Part shown: positions 1-6,787 of the stretch, in pieces
Numbering within the stretch: the first letter of the stretch is position 1
Layout of the letters: each line of letters opens with the position of its first letter
Assembly: GCA_964415525.1 (NCBI GenBank)
Contig: CAYQAS010000054.1
Coordinates: forward strand, 1-27,887
Source: CAZPUI01 sp964415525
Lineage (GTDB): Bacteria; Acidobacteriota; Holophagae; Holophagales; Holophagaceae
Reading direction: 5' to 3'
DNA: 27,887 bases
Notes under the pieces: generated by a model
Databases searched by the model: none
Seen by the model: the letters and a program-made list of their open reading frames with translations, nothing else
What the model was told of the DNA's origin: nothing
Program-made: the position numbers and the translations under genes

Positions 1-440
1 ACTACTGGATCACGGGCCGGGTGGACGACGTGATCAACGTGAGCGGCCACCGCATCGGCACGGCGGAAGTGGAGAGCGCTCTGGTGACGCACCCAGGCGT
101 CGCCGAGGCGGCGGTGGTGGGCTTTCCCCACGACATCAAGGGTCAGGGCATCTTCGCCTACGTCATCCTCAACGAGGGCTGGGCCGAGGACAGCGACCTC
201 GTGGGCGAGCTCAAGAATGAGGCCCGACACCACATCGGCCCGTTTGCGACACCGGATGTCATCCTCATCGTGCCGGGGCTTCCCAAAACGCGATCGGGCA
301 AGATCATGCGCCGCATCCTGCGCCTCATCGCCGCCGGGACCACGGAGAACCTCGGGGACACCAGCACCCTTGCGGATCCCAGCATCGTCGAGACGCTGAT
401 CGCCAAGTGGGACCAGGTTCGCTTCGAGATGGGGCGTTAA
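1..440 (+). CDS. acs: Acetyl-CoA synthetase, C-terminal fragment (5' truncated)
   Basis: This is the last ~146 residues of an AMP-forming acetyl-CoA synthetase, which activates acetate to acetyl-CoA through acetyl-AMP. The reading frame is open from base 3 and enters from outside the window, so the GTG at 21 is an internal valine and not a start. Visible family hallmarks are YWITGRVDDVINVSGHR at the hinge between the large N-terminal and small C-terminal domains, and PKTRSGKIMRR near the end. The lysine of the latter (codon 300-302) is the family's catalytic lysine and is the residue acetylated in Salmonella Acs. The ending (a helix around AKWDQVRFEMG) is at the usual Acs length. Propionyl-CoA synthetase is a less likely alternative. 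No strong terminator follows; an inverted-repeat element does. Confidence 0.95.
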   Translation, partial: YWITGRVDDVINVSGHRIGTAEVESALVTHPGVAEAAVVGFPHDIKGQGIFAYVILNEGWAEDSDLVGELKNEARHHIGPFATPDVILIVPGLPKTRSGKIMRRILRLIAAGTTENLGDTSTLADPSIVETLIAKWDQVRFEMGR

Positions 441-443
441 ATC

Positions 444-572
444 AGGAACCGCGAATGATGCGAATTCGGTCTGCCGCCGCGCGAATAAACCGTGTGGCTG
501 TGGACCCAGGCCCTCTCGGGAAGGGTGGCCATGAGCGGACACCACCTTATTCGTGATCATTCGCGGTTTCCT
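444..572. repeat. Imperfect inverted-repeat element (MITE/REP-like) between acs and the next gene
   Basis: The 22 bases at 444-465 (AGGAACCGCGAATGATGCGAAT) are matched, with small differences, by the reverse complement of 549-572, leaving about 83 bases between the arms. The heptamer CGCGAAT occurs at 450-456 and 480-486 and inverted at 559-565. The element almost fills the acs-downstream gap. There is no reading frame of note inside it. This is directly visible; that it is a dispersed small mobile or palindromic repeat is inference. It could also simply form a large stem that ends or stabilises the acs transcript. Confidence 0.5.
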
Positions 573-598
573 GCCATTGGCCGCCGGAGGCGTGAATA

Positions 599-1330
599 AT
601 GGCTTCCATGCGCGGTCTGTTCCTTCGACTCGGTCTTTCCATGCTGGTTCTGGCTTCGACCCTCCGGGGTCAGGTGCCGCTGGAGGAACTGACGCCTCAG
701 CACCGGGCGCAGGTGCAGGACATCCTCAAGCGCCTGGATTTCACGTTCCAGATTCATACGAAGCCGCAGCAGGTGCGGCTCACCACCGTCGAAAAACTCT
801 ATGATCGGCCACGGCTCGCGGCGGCCATGTGGCGGTCCTGTGCGTTTGTCCCCACGCTCTACGCGGCGGAACTGCCGGAGCAGACCTTCTGGGTTTCGGA
901 TGGGCGCGGCCTGAGCGGCACCATGACCCTGCTTCTGAAGAAGCCCGGCTACCGGATCTACATTGCCGATGGTTATGTCGAGCGCGGGCGCATGGGCAAC
1001 CCCATGGGCGTCGGCGCCAAGATGATCACGGTCTATCGGTATTGGGAGGGGCCGAAGGGCTTCGAGACGCACCTCCAGACCTGGACGGCCCTGGACAGCG
1101 CCCTGCTGGGCTTCCTCAGCCGACCCTTCCGGAAGTACATCCAGCACCGGCAAGAGGAATTCATCGGCTACATCTTCAATAACATCGCCCAGGGCGGGAA
1201 GTTCGCCACCTCCGCGCCGGACGAATTCCGGGAGCCCCTGCGGCGAGAAGGCGACCCCATTGCAATCCGGCAGTTCGAGCAGGCCTTCGGACGCAATGGC
1301 AAGAACGGGCGGCCCTCCGGTCCGCGATAG
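599..1330 (+). CDS. Exported protein of unknown function
   Basis: A 243-residue protein I do not recognise. The N-terminus is a plausible Sec signal: a positive MASMRG stretch, then a hydrophobic core (LFLRLGLSMLVLASTL), with possible cleavage near residue 24 before QVPLEEL. The mature part is mixed alpha/beta with several aromatic strands (around RIYIADGYVERGRMG and KMITVYRYWEG) and no cysteine pair or known catalytic motif that I can see. GGAGG at 586-590 lies 8 bases before the ATG at 599 and decides this start; an ATG at 608 is a less likely alternative. It sits between acs and a Sel1-repeat gene, and context gives no function. The ORF is long, uses codons like its neighbours and has a good ribosome site, so it is very likely real. 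Confidence 0.75.
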   Translation: MASMRGLFLRLGLSMLVLASTLRGQVPLEELTPQHRAQVQDILKRLDFTFQIHTKPQQVRLTTVEKLYDRPRLAAAMWRSCAFVPTLYAAELPEQTFWVSDGRGLSGTMTLLLKKPGYRIYIADGYVERGRMGNPMGVGAKMITVYRYWEGPKGFETHLQTWTALDSALLGFLSRPFRKYIQHRQEEFIGYIFNNIAQGGKFATSAPDEFREPLRREGDPIAIRQFEQAFGRNGKNGRPSGPR

Positions 1331-1385
1331 GTAAGCATTGCGGTGAACTTCCGAACGGCCTCACCCTTGCCCTCAGGGGCTGTGC

Positions 1386-2660
1386 ATGGTGGGGGTGAAC
1401 GGGAGACTCGGTTACGGCACGCTCGGGCTTCTGCTGATCCTCCACACCGCTTGTGATCCCACGGGGCTCTCGACGTGGTTCGGGACGTCCCTGGTGTTCC
1501 TCCTGCCACTGGTGGGCCTTGTGGCCTGGATGCGCTCCATCCTGCAGGCCACGCCGGCCCTGCGTTGGGGGCAGCGCATTCAGCTGGGCCTATACCGGCT
1601 CCAGGTGTTCACGAGCGCCGACGCCGGTGAGCGGTGGCTGGCCCTGGCCTGGGAAAGCCATGATCCCGCCCTGGCGCTCGTTCTGGCCCAGCGCGCCGCT
1701 GCCGTGGGAAACGCCGAAGCCCACTACGAACTCGGCCTACACCAACGTCAGTCGGGCCTTCGGGATGAAGGCGCGGCGCGGATCCACTTCCAGGCGGCTG
1801 CGGACCGTGGGCATGCTGCCGGCGCCTTCCAGGTGGGAGAGGCCCATCGTTGGGGGCTGGGCACGGTCCGGAGTCCCGCCGAGGCCCGGGTCTGGTACGA
1901 GCGGGCTGCCCGTGCGGGCCATCGCCAGGCCGTGTCGGTACTGGCTACCGCCCTGGAGACGGGGGATGGTCTGATTGCAGATCCTGATGCCGCCCTCCGC
2001 TGGCGCGCCCGGCTGGTGCAGCTTCCCGAGGCCTTTGAAAACGCCGAGGACATCACGCGGCATGCCCTCCGGCAGCGGGAGGAGACGGTCTCCGCGCGGT
2101 GGACTCGGCAGGGAATGGCGCGGCTGGATTCACTGTCGGAGCGGGTGCCGGGCCGGCCCTGGATGCTCTACCTGGGCCTCGTCGTTGGCGCGGTGGTGTT
2201 GCTGACCCTTGCGGGCATCGTGTTCATCGGGATGGCGGGCTTCTTCTTCATCCCCGCCATCGCCCTGGTGCCCGTGATTCCGGGGCTCCTCTACATGCAC
2301 TTCCGGGGCCACCGCCCCAGTCGCAAGCTGCTGCGCATGGAACAGCGAGCGGAGGCGGGGGATGCGGCGAGCGCCTTTCGTCTCGGCATGGCTTACAAGG
2401 TCGGAACCCCGGACCTGCCCAGGGACCACAACCTCGCCCGCCAGTGGCTGCGGAAGGCCGTGGATGCCGGGCACGCGGGCGCCATGGTGCAGCTGGCGGA
2501 ATTGCTGAGCTGGGGCAGTGGCGGCGCCAAGGATGTCCCCGAGGCTCGACGTCTCCTGGAGGCGGCGCGGGAGGCGGGAGATCCGGAGGCCAAGGCGCGG
2601 TTGGCGAGGCTCGAGCCCAGCGAGCCGGAACCTGCGACGAATCCGCCGAATCCACGATGA
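1386..2660 (+). CDS. Membrane protein with Sel1-like repeats on both sides of a hydrophobic hairpin
   Basis: A 424-residue protein. Residues ~10-50 are hydrophobic and likely hold one or two membrane segments. Residues ~105-210 contain Sel1-like (TPR-related) helical repeats, for example GNAEAHYELGLHQ, GHAAGAFQVGEAHRWG and AEARVWYERAARAGH. Residues ~260-305 form a strongly hydrophobic stretch long enough for two membrane passes (VVGAVVLLTLAGIVFIG, then FFFIPAIALVPVIPGLL). Residues ~322-410 return to Sel1 repeats (GDAASAFRLGMAYKVG, LARQWLRKAVDAGHAGAM). Sel1 repeats generally mediate protein-protein contacts, and the binding partner is unknown here. The gene is joined to the next by an ATGA overlap, which suggests translational coupling. 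An upstream ribosome site is only weak (AGGGGC before the ATG), so a nearby GTG start remains possible. Confidence 0.8.
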   Translation: MVGVNGRLGYGTLGLLLILHTACDPTGLSTWFGTSLVFLLPLVGLVAWMRSILQATPALRWGQRIQLGLYRLQVFTSADAGERWLALAWESHDPALALVLAQRAAAVGNAEAHYELGLHQRQSGLRDEGAARIHFQAAADRGHAAGAFQVGEAHRWGLGTVRSPAEARVWYERAARAGHRQAVSVLATALETGDGLIADPDAALRWRARLVQLPEAFENAEDITRHALRQREETVSARWTRQGMARLDSLSERVPGRPWMLYLGLVVGAVVLLTLAGIVFIGMAGFFFIPAIALVPVIPGLLYMHFRGHRPSRKLLRMEQRAEAGDAASAFRLGMAYKVGTPDLPRDHNLARQWLRKAVDAGHAGAMVQLAELLSWGSGGAKDVPEARRLLEAAREAGDPEAKARLARLEPSEPEPATNPPNPR

Positions 2661-3124
2661 CGCGCCAGAGGATCCTATGCATGGGGCTTCAGCAACCGCG
2701 CGCAGGGGCCGATACCGAAGCCATGGAAATTCCGCTGGGGCTCAAGATTCCGGAAGTGTTGAAGCCGTTCATGGCGGCCTACTTCCGTGAGGATGCCGCC
2801 GCCATGGCCTCCTGTTTTGCCTCGGATGCGGAGGTCTGGCGGGTGCAGCAGCCCTTGCCACTGGTCGGGCGCGAGGCCATCGAGGGCTGGCTGCTGGACT
2901 TCATCCCGGAGTTTCGGCGGGCTTCGGTGCACCGGATGCGCTGGTTTTTGAGTGAGCGGGCGGTGCTTTCGGTCAGCGAGCTCACGATGGAACTTCGGCT
3001 CTTGGGCGAAGGCAAATTCCTCGTCACGACGGCCGTGGCCTACGAATTGGATGCGGAAGGCCTGATCCAAAGGCTCCGAACTTTCGTGGACGCGGATGGG
3101 GCCGTTCGGATGGCCCAGCCCTAA
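2657..3124 (+). CDS. NTF2/SnoaL-like domain protein
   Basis: A 155-residue protein whose residues ~28-150 have the pattern of the NTF2/SnoaL-like cone fold: an opening helix (IPEVLKPFMAAYFREDAAAMASCF), a strand with acid and tryptophan (ASDAEVWRV), a G-R-E-A-I-E-GWL helix, and paired strands ending in the typical R-x-R-T-F-V-D. Members include small-molecule isomerases, hydrolases and non-enzymatic ligand binders, so no reaction can be assigned. The start at 2657 overlaps the stop of the Sel1 gene as ATGA. In-frame ATGs at 2681 and 2723 are alternatives, and the one at 2723 (MEIPLGLKIPE) begins just before the recognisable domain. It is probably co-transcribed with the Sel1 gene. Confidence 0.75.
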   Translation: MTRQRILCMGLQQPRAGADTEAMEIPLGLKIPEVLKPFMAAYFREDAAAMASCFASDAEVWRVQQPLPLVGREAIEGWLLDFIPEFRRASVHRMRWFLSERAVLSVSELTMELRLLGEGKFLVTTAVAYELDAEGLIQRLRTFVDADGAVRMAQP

Positions 3125-3205
3125 CGCGACATCCTCCGGCGGCGTCCCAGGAAGCGGCACTTCCCGCTAGACTCCCCTGGCATCCCCCATTTCCGGAGGC
3201 TTTCC

Positions 3206-3898
3206 GTGATCAACAAGGTCGTTCCATCGGCCGACGCCGCCGTGCAGGACATTCCCGACCACGCCACGCTTGTGGTGGGCGGTTTCGGCCTCTGCGGCAT
3301 CCCCGAAAACCTCATCGCCGCGCTCGTGAAAAAGGGTGTGAAGGATCTCACCTGCGTCAGCAACAACGCCGGTGTGGACGACTGGGGATTGGGGCAGCTG
3401 CTCCAGACCCGCCAGGTCCGCAAGATGGTGGCGTCCTACGTGGGCGAGAACGCCGAATTCGAGCGACAGTTCCTATCCAACGAACTGGAGGTGGAGTTCT
3501 GTCCCCAGGGCACCCTGGCGGAGCGCATGCGGGCCGGGGGCGCGGGCATTCCCGCCTTCTACACCCCGGCGGGCGTCGGCACCCTGGTGGCGGAAGGCAA
3601 GGAGACGCGCGACTTCGATGGTCGCACCTATGTGATGGAGCGCGGCATCGTGGGCGACTTCAGCCTCGTGGCGGCCTGGAAGGCAGATCGCTTCGGCAAC
3701 CTGGTCTTCCGCAAGACGGCCCGCAACTTCAATCCCATGGCGGCCACCGCCGGGAAGATCTGCATCGTGGAGGTGGAGGAACTGGTGGAGCCCGGTGAGC
3801 TGGATCCGGACCAGATCCACACCCCCGGGGTCTTCGTCCACCGCATCGTCGTGGCGCCCCGTATCAAGCGCATCGAACAGCGCACGACCCGGAAGTAG
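3206..3898 (+). CDS. scoA: 3-oxoacid (succinyl-CoA:acetoacetate) CoA-transferase, subunit A
   Basis: The 230-residue alpha subunit of a class I CoA-transferase, which moves CoA between succinyl-CoA and acetoacetate or related acids. The glycine-rich GGFGLCGIPE (residues 25-34), SNNAGVDDWGLG and the FCPQGTLAERMRAGGAGIPAF region are typical of the SCOT/ScoA branch, as is the full subunit length. The start is GTG at 3206 with GGAGG at 3195-3199. A TAGACT hexamer at 3167-3172 could be a -10 box, but I see no convincing -35. Subunit B follows 8 bases after the stop, so the two are translated together. Butyrate/acetate CoA-transferase (AtoD) is the main alternative; sequence flavour favours ScoA. 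Confidence 0.92.
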   Translation: MINKVVPSADAAVQDIPDHATLVVGGFGLCGIPENLIAALVKKGVKDLTCVSNNAGVDDWGLGQLLQTRQVRKMVASYVGENAEFERQFLSNELEVEFCPQGTLAERMRAGGAGIPAFYTPAGVGTLVAEGKETRDFDGRTYVMERGIVGDFSLVAAWKADRFGNLVFRKTARNFNPMAATAGKICIVEVEELVEPGELDPDQIHTPGVFVHRIVVAPRIKRIEQRTTRK

Positions 3899-3906
3899 GA
3901 GATCCC

Positions 3907-4563
3907 ATGGCCCTCACCCGCGAACAGATCGTGAAGCGCGCCGCCCAGGAACTCCGGGACGGCTACTACGTGAACCTCGGCATCGGGATGCCGACCCTCG
4001 TCGCCAACGCCATTCCCGAGGGCATGGAGGTGATCCTCCAGTCCGAGAACGGCATCCTCGGTCTCGGCCCCTTCCCGGGGGAGGACGAGGTGGACGCCGA
4101 CCTCATCAATGCCGGGAAGCAGACCGTCACCGTGCTGCCCGGCGCCGCCTTCTTCAGTAGCGCCGAGAGCTTCGCCATGATCCGCGCCGGCAAGGTGGAC
4201 CTCAGCATCCTTGGCGCCATGCAGGTCAGCGAGACCGGCGACATCGCCAACTGGATGATTCCAGGGTCGATGGTGAAGGGCATGGGCGGCGCCATGGACC
4301 TCGTGGCCGGCGCCCGCCGCCTCGTGGTGACCATGGAGCACATCTCCAAGAAGGGCGATCGCAAGGTGCTCAAGGCCTGCACCCTGCCGCTCACGGGTCT
4401 GGGTTGCGTAAAGCGCATCATCACGGACTACGCGGTGATGGACGTGGTTCCCGGAGGCCTCAAGCTGATAGAGCGCGCGCCGGGCGTGAGTGTGGACGAG
4501 ATCCGCGCGATCACGGACGCGACGTTGCTGGTGGAAGGCGACGTGCCGGAGATGGCGTTCTAG
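3907..4563 (+). CDS. scoB: 3-oxoacid CoA-transferase, subunit B
   Basis: The 218-residue beta subunit that carries the catalytic glutamate. The motif QSENGILG at residues 45-52 contains the Glu (E47) that forms the glutamyl-CoA thioester intermediate in this family. NLGIGMPTLVA (23-33), PGAAFFSSAESFAMIRAGKVD and GAMQVSETGDIANWM are further hallmarks. AGGAG just before the ATG gives a good ribosome site. Its TAG stop (4561-4563) overlaps by two bases the stop of the convergent endonuclease gene on the other strand (4560-4562), so there is no room for a separate terminator between them. With acs upstream this makes a small region for activation of acetate and keto acids. Confidence 0.93.
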   Translation: MALTREQIVKRAAQELRDGYYVNLGIGMPTLVANAIPEGMEVILQSENGILGLGPFPGEDEVDADLINAGKQTVTVLPGAAFFSSAESFAMIRAGKVDLSILGAMQVSETGDIANWMIPGSMVKGMGGAMDLVAGARRLVVTMEHISKKGDRKVLKACTLPLTGLGCVKRIITDYAVMDVVPGGLKLIERAPGVSVDEIRAITDATLLVEGDVPEMAF

Positions 4564-5984
4564 CGCTGGAGCAGCAGCTTCAGTCCTTCTTCCGTGCGGC
4601 TCAGGGCCCAGGTGATGGCGCGACCTTCGAGGATGTGCACCTGGGCCTTGGGCAGCAGGGCCTGGAGTTCCTTGGCGTGCTTCGGCTTCCAGGGGAAGGG
4701 GTCCGTCGGCAGGATCACCACATCGGGATCCAGGGCCTGCAGTTCAAAGTCCGCGAGGCGCGGATAGCCCTCGCCGCCGATGGGTTGGTGTCCCGTCCGG
4801 CGCAGCATGTCCGCGAGGTAAACGTCGGTGCCCACGGCGATCCATGGCTCCCGCCATACGAGCATCAGGGTGCGGGGAGCCTTGCTGGTGGGCCGCTTGA
4901 GTAGGGCTTTGACGGCCTTCACCCTCTCGGAGGCGAGGTCTGGCACGCCGAACACTGTGCCCAGCCGCGTCCAGCCGTCGAGGATGTCCTGCACCCGCCG
5001 CAGGTCGAGGACGAGCATCGGAATGCCCGCCTGGGCCAGCGCCTCGGCGGTCTCCTTGGTGTTCTCCATGCGCTCCATCAGGACCAGATCGGGCTTCAGG
5101 GCGAAGATGCGCTCGAGGTCTGGGTCCTTGGTGCCCCCTACGGTGGCAACGGAGCTGCGCAGCCAGCTGGGTTCCACACAGTAGCGGGTGCGACCCACGA
5201 GGCGCCCTGCGAGGCCCCACTGGGCCATCAGCTCCGTGAAGCTGGGGACGAGGGACACGACCCGCTCGGGGCCGGAGGCGATGCGTTCGGTGGGGTCGAT
5301 GCGGGGTTCCGAGGCCTTCGAGACCGGTGCCTCGGTGTGCGGATCGTCCATGCGGCCCGAGCCCGTGGGACAGAGGCTGGCGATCGGGCATTCGGCGCAT
5401 GCGGGCTTGCGGGCGTGGCAGACCCGGCGCCCGTGCCAGATGACCTGATGGTGCAGGCGGATCCAGCGGTCCTCGGGAAAGGCCCGGCAGAGGTCGGCCT
5501 CCACCTTCTCCGGCGTGTTGCCCTCCGACAGCCCCAGGCGCCGCGCCACGCGGAAGACGTGGGTGTCCACAGCGAAGGCAGGCACCCCGAAGGCGTTGGC
5601 GAGCACCACATTCGCGGTCTTTTTGCCGACCCCCGGGAGGTTCGCCAGCGAGGCGAGGTCGCTCGGCACCTGCCCATCATGCCTCGCCATCAGCGCCTGT
5701 CCCAGGCCGATGAGGTTGCGGGCCTTGTTGTGGAAGAATCCCGTGGAACGGATCATCCCCTCCAGTTCGGTGAGGTCCGCCGCCCCGAGATGCGCAGGAT
5801 CCGGGTAGCGTGCAAAGAGGGCGGGGGTCGTGAGGTTCACCCGGGCATCTGTGCACTGGGCACTGAGGATCGTTGCTACGACGAGCTGGAACGGGTCCTG
5901 ATGGTCCAGGGCGCAGCGCACCTCGGGATAGGTGACGTCGAAGCGCGCCATGAGGTCCTGGAGGTTGGGCTTCGTCCACGTCAT
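4560..5984 (-). CDS. nth: Endonuclease III fused to a cobalamin/metal-receptor-like (BtuF-fold) domain
   Basis: A 474-residue two-domain protein. Residues 1-~207 are a complete endonuclease III, the base-excision-repair glycosylase/AP lyase for oxidised pyrimidines. The helix-hairpin-helix LPGVGKKTANVV includes the catalytic Lys (K122); VDTH supplies the catalytic Asp (D140); the iron-sulfur loop C-x6-C-x2-C-x5-C is at C189, C196, C199 and C205. Residues ~240-470 match helical-backbone metal receptors of the BtuF type (VVSLVPSFTELM, VGGTKDPDLERIFALKPDLVL, WREPWIAVGTDVYLADMLRRTG). There is no signal peptide, so this domain would be cytoplasmic. The linker (~208-239) contains an in-frame ATG (codon 5351-5349) that could start the second domain alone, but I see no good ribosome site there. 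The start at 5984 is preceded by AAAGG and lies one base after the kynB stop. Confidence 0.88.
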   Translation of the reverse strand: MTWTKPNLQDLMARFDVTYPEVRCALDHQDPFQLVVATILSAQCTDARVNLTTPALFARYPDPAHLGAADLTELEGMIRSTGFFHNKARNLIGLGQALMARHDGQVPSDLASLANLPGVGKKTANVVLANAFGVPAFAVDTHVFRVARRLGLSEGNTPEKVEADLCRAFPEDRWIRLHHQVIWHGRRVCHARKPACAECPIASLCPTGSGRMDDPHTEAPVSKASEPRIDPTERIASGPERVVSLVPSFTELMAQWGLAGRLVGRTRYCVEPSWLRSSVATVGGTKDPDLERIFALKPDLVLMERMENTKETAEALAQAGIPMLVLDLRRVQDILDGWTRLGTVFGVPDLASERVKAVKALLKRPTSKAPRTLMLVWREPWIAVGTDVYLADMLRRTGHQPIGGEGYPRLADFELQALDPDVVILPTDPFPWKPKHAKELQALLPKAQVHILEGRAITWALSRTEEGLKLLLQR

Positions 5985-5985
5985 C

Positions 5986-6609
5986 TCAGGCCTTTCGCAA
6001 GGCGGCGCGCACGGGGGAACCATCGCCCCCCTCGACCTTCAGCGGCAGGGCAACAAGCTCGTAGGCTCCATGCTCCACATGGGCCAGCACGAGGCCCTCC
6101 AGGCAACGCATTCCGGATTCGAAGATGGCGCGGTGACTCTCCAGCCCCTTTGAATCAAAGGGGTCCACCGAGGGCGTGTCCAGCCCCACCAGCACGACGC
6201 CTAGGGCGTGGAGGCACGCAATGAGCTCCGGCGAGAAGGCGTTGAAGGTTTCGACGAATCGGTCGGGATCGGGATAGCTGTCCGTCCGGAAGAGCACCCG
6301 AGGGGCCGTGATGGGCACTGTCAGATGTTCGGGAAGGATCCGAGCTCGGGGCGGCAGTGTCACCTGGATCACCTGGCACGGCCCCCAGTAGGGATCGAGG
6401 TCGAGGGCGTCCAGGGGCGGCGCGCCTGCCAGGATGTGGCTCGGGGCATCTGCATGGGTGCCTGCGTGGGCGGTGGTATGCAGGCTGCTCACGTCGAAGC
6501 CGTTCCCTGCGGCATGGGAGGCCCGCACCTCGCGCTGGAACCCCGCGTCACCCGGCCAGGTCGCGAGACGGTCGGAGAGGGTGGAGGAGATGTCGAGGAT
6601 GCGCGGCAT
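5986..6609 (-). CDS. kynB: Kynurenine formamidase (arylformamidase), cyclase family
   Basis: A 207-residue metal-dependent cyclase-family hydrolase that would deformylate N-formylkynurenine to kynurenine in tryptophan breakdown. The metal-binding signature HAGTHADAPSH is at residues 48-58; WPGD (18-21), GLDTPSVDPFDSKGLESH and the C-terminal YELVALPLKVEGGDGSPVRA closely follow the bacterial KynB pattern and length. The start at 6609 is set by a GGAGGAG run a few bases upstream. An in-frame ATG seven codons earlier would overlap that site and is less likely. It is the first gene of a pair with the endonuclease fusion. No kynA or kynU is visible nearby, so a pathway role rests on sequence alone; a related cyclic-imide or polyketide cyclase role is the alternative. 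Confidence 0.85.
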   Translation of the reverse strand: MPRILDISSTLSDRLATWPGDAGFQREVRASHAAGNGFDVSSLHTTAHAGTHADAPSHILAGAPPLDALDLDPYWGPCQVIQVTLPPRARILPEHLTVPITAPRVLFRTDSYPDPDRFVETFNAFSPELIACLHALGVVLVGLDTPSVDPFDSKGLESHRAIFESGMRCLEGLVLAHVEHGAYELVALPLKVEGGDGSPVRAALRKA

Positions 6610-6787
6610 AGGGTGCTCCTCCCCCATTGTGGGGCTCAGCCGCAGGGCGAAGGGAGGAAGTCGGTGTGCTGGGAGTCCCGTTCGGAGTCCGCGGAGCGGC
6701 CTTCTCATTAGGTGTGTCACCGGAAGCGACGAGGTCACTTCCCACGGAGCCGACAGGCCAGAGGGAGGCACCCGGTACACTGGAGGG

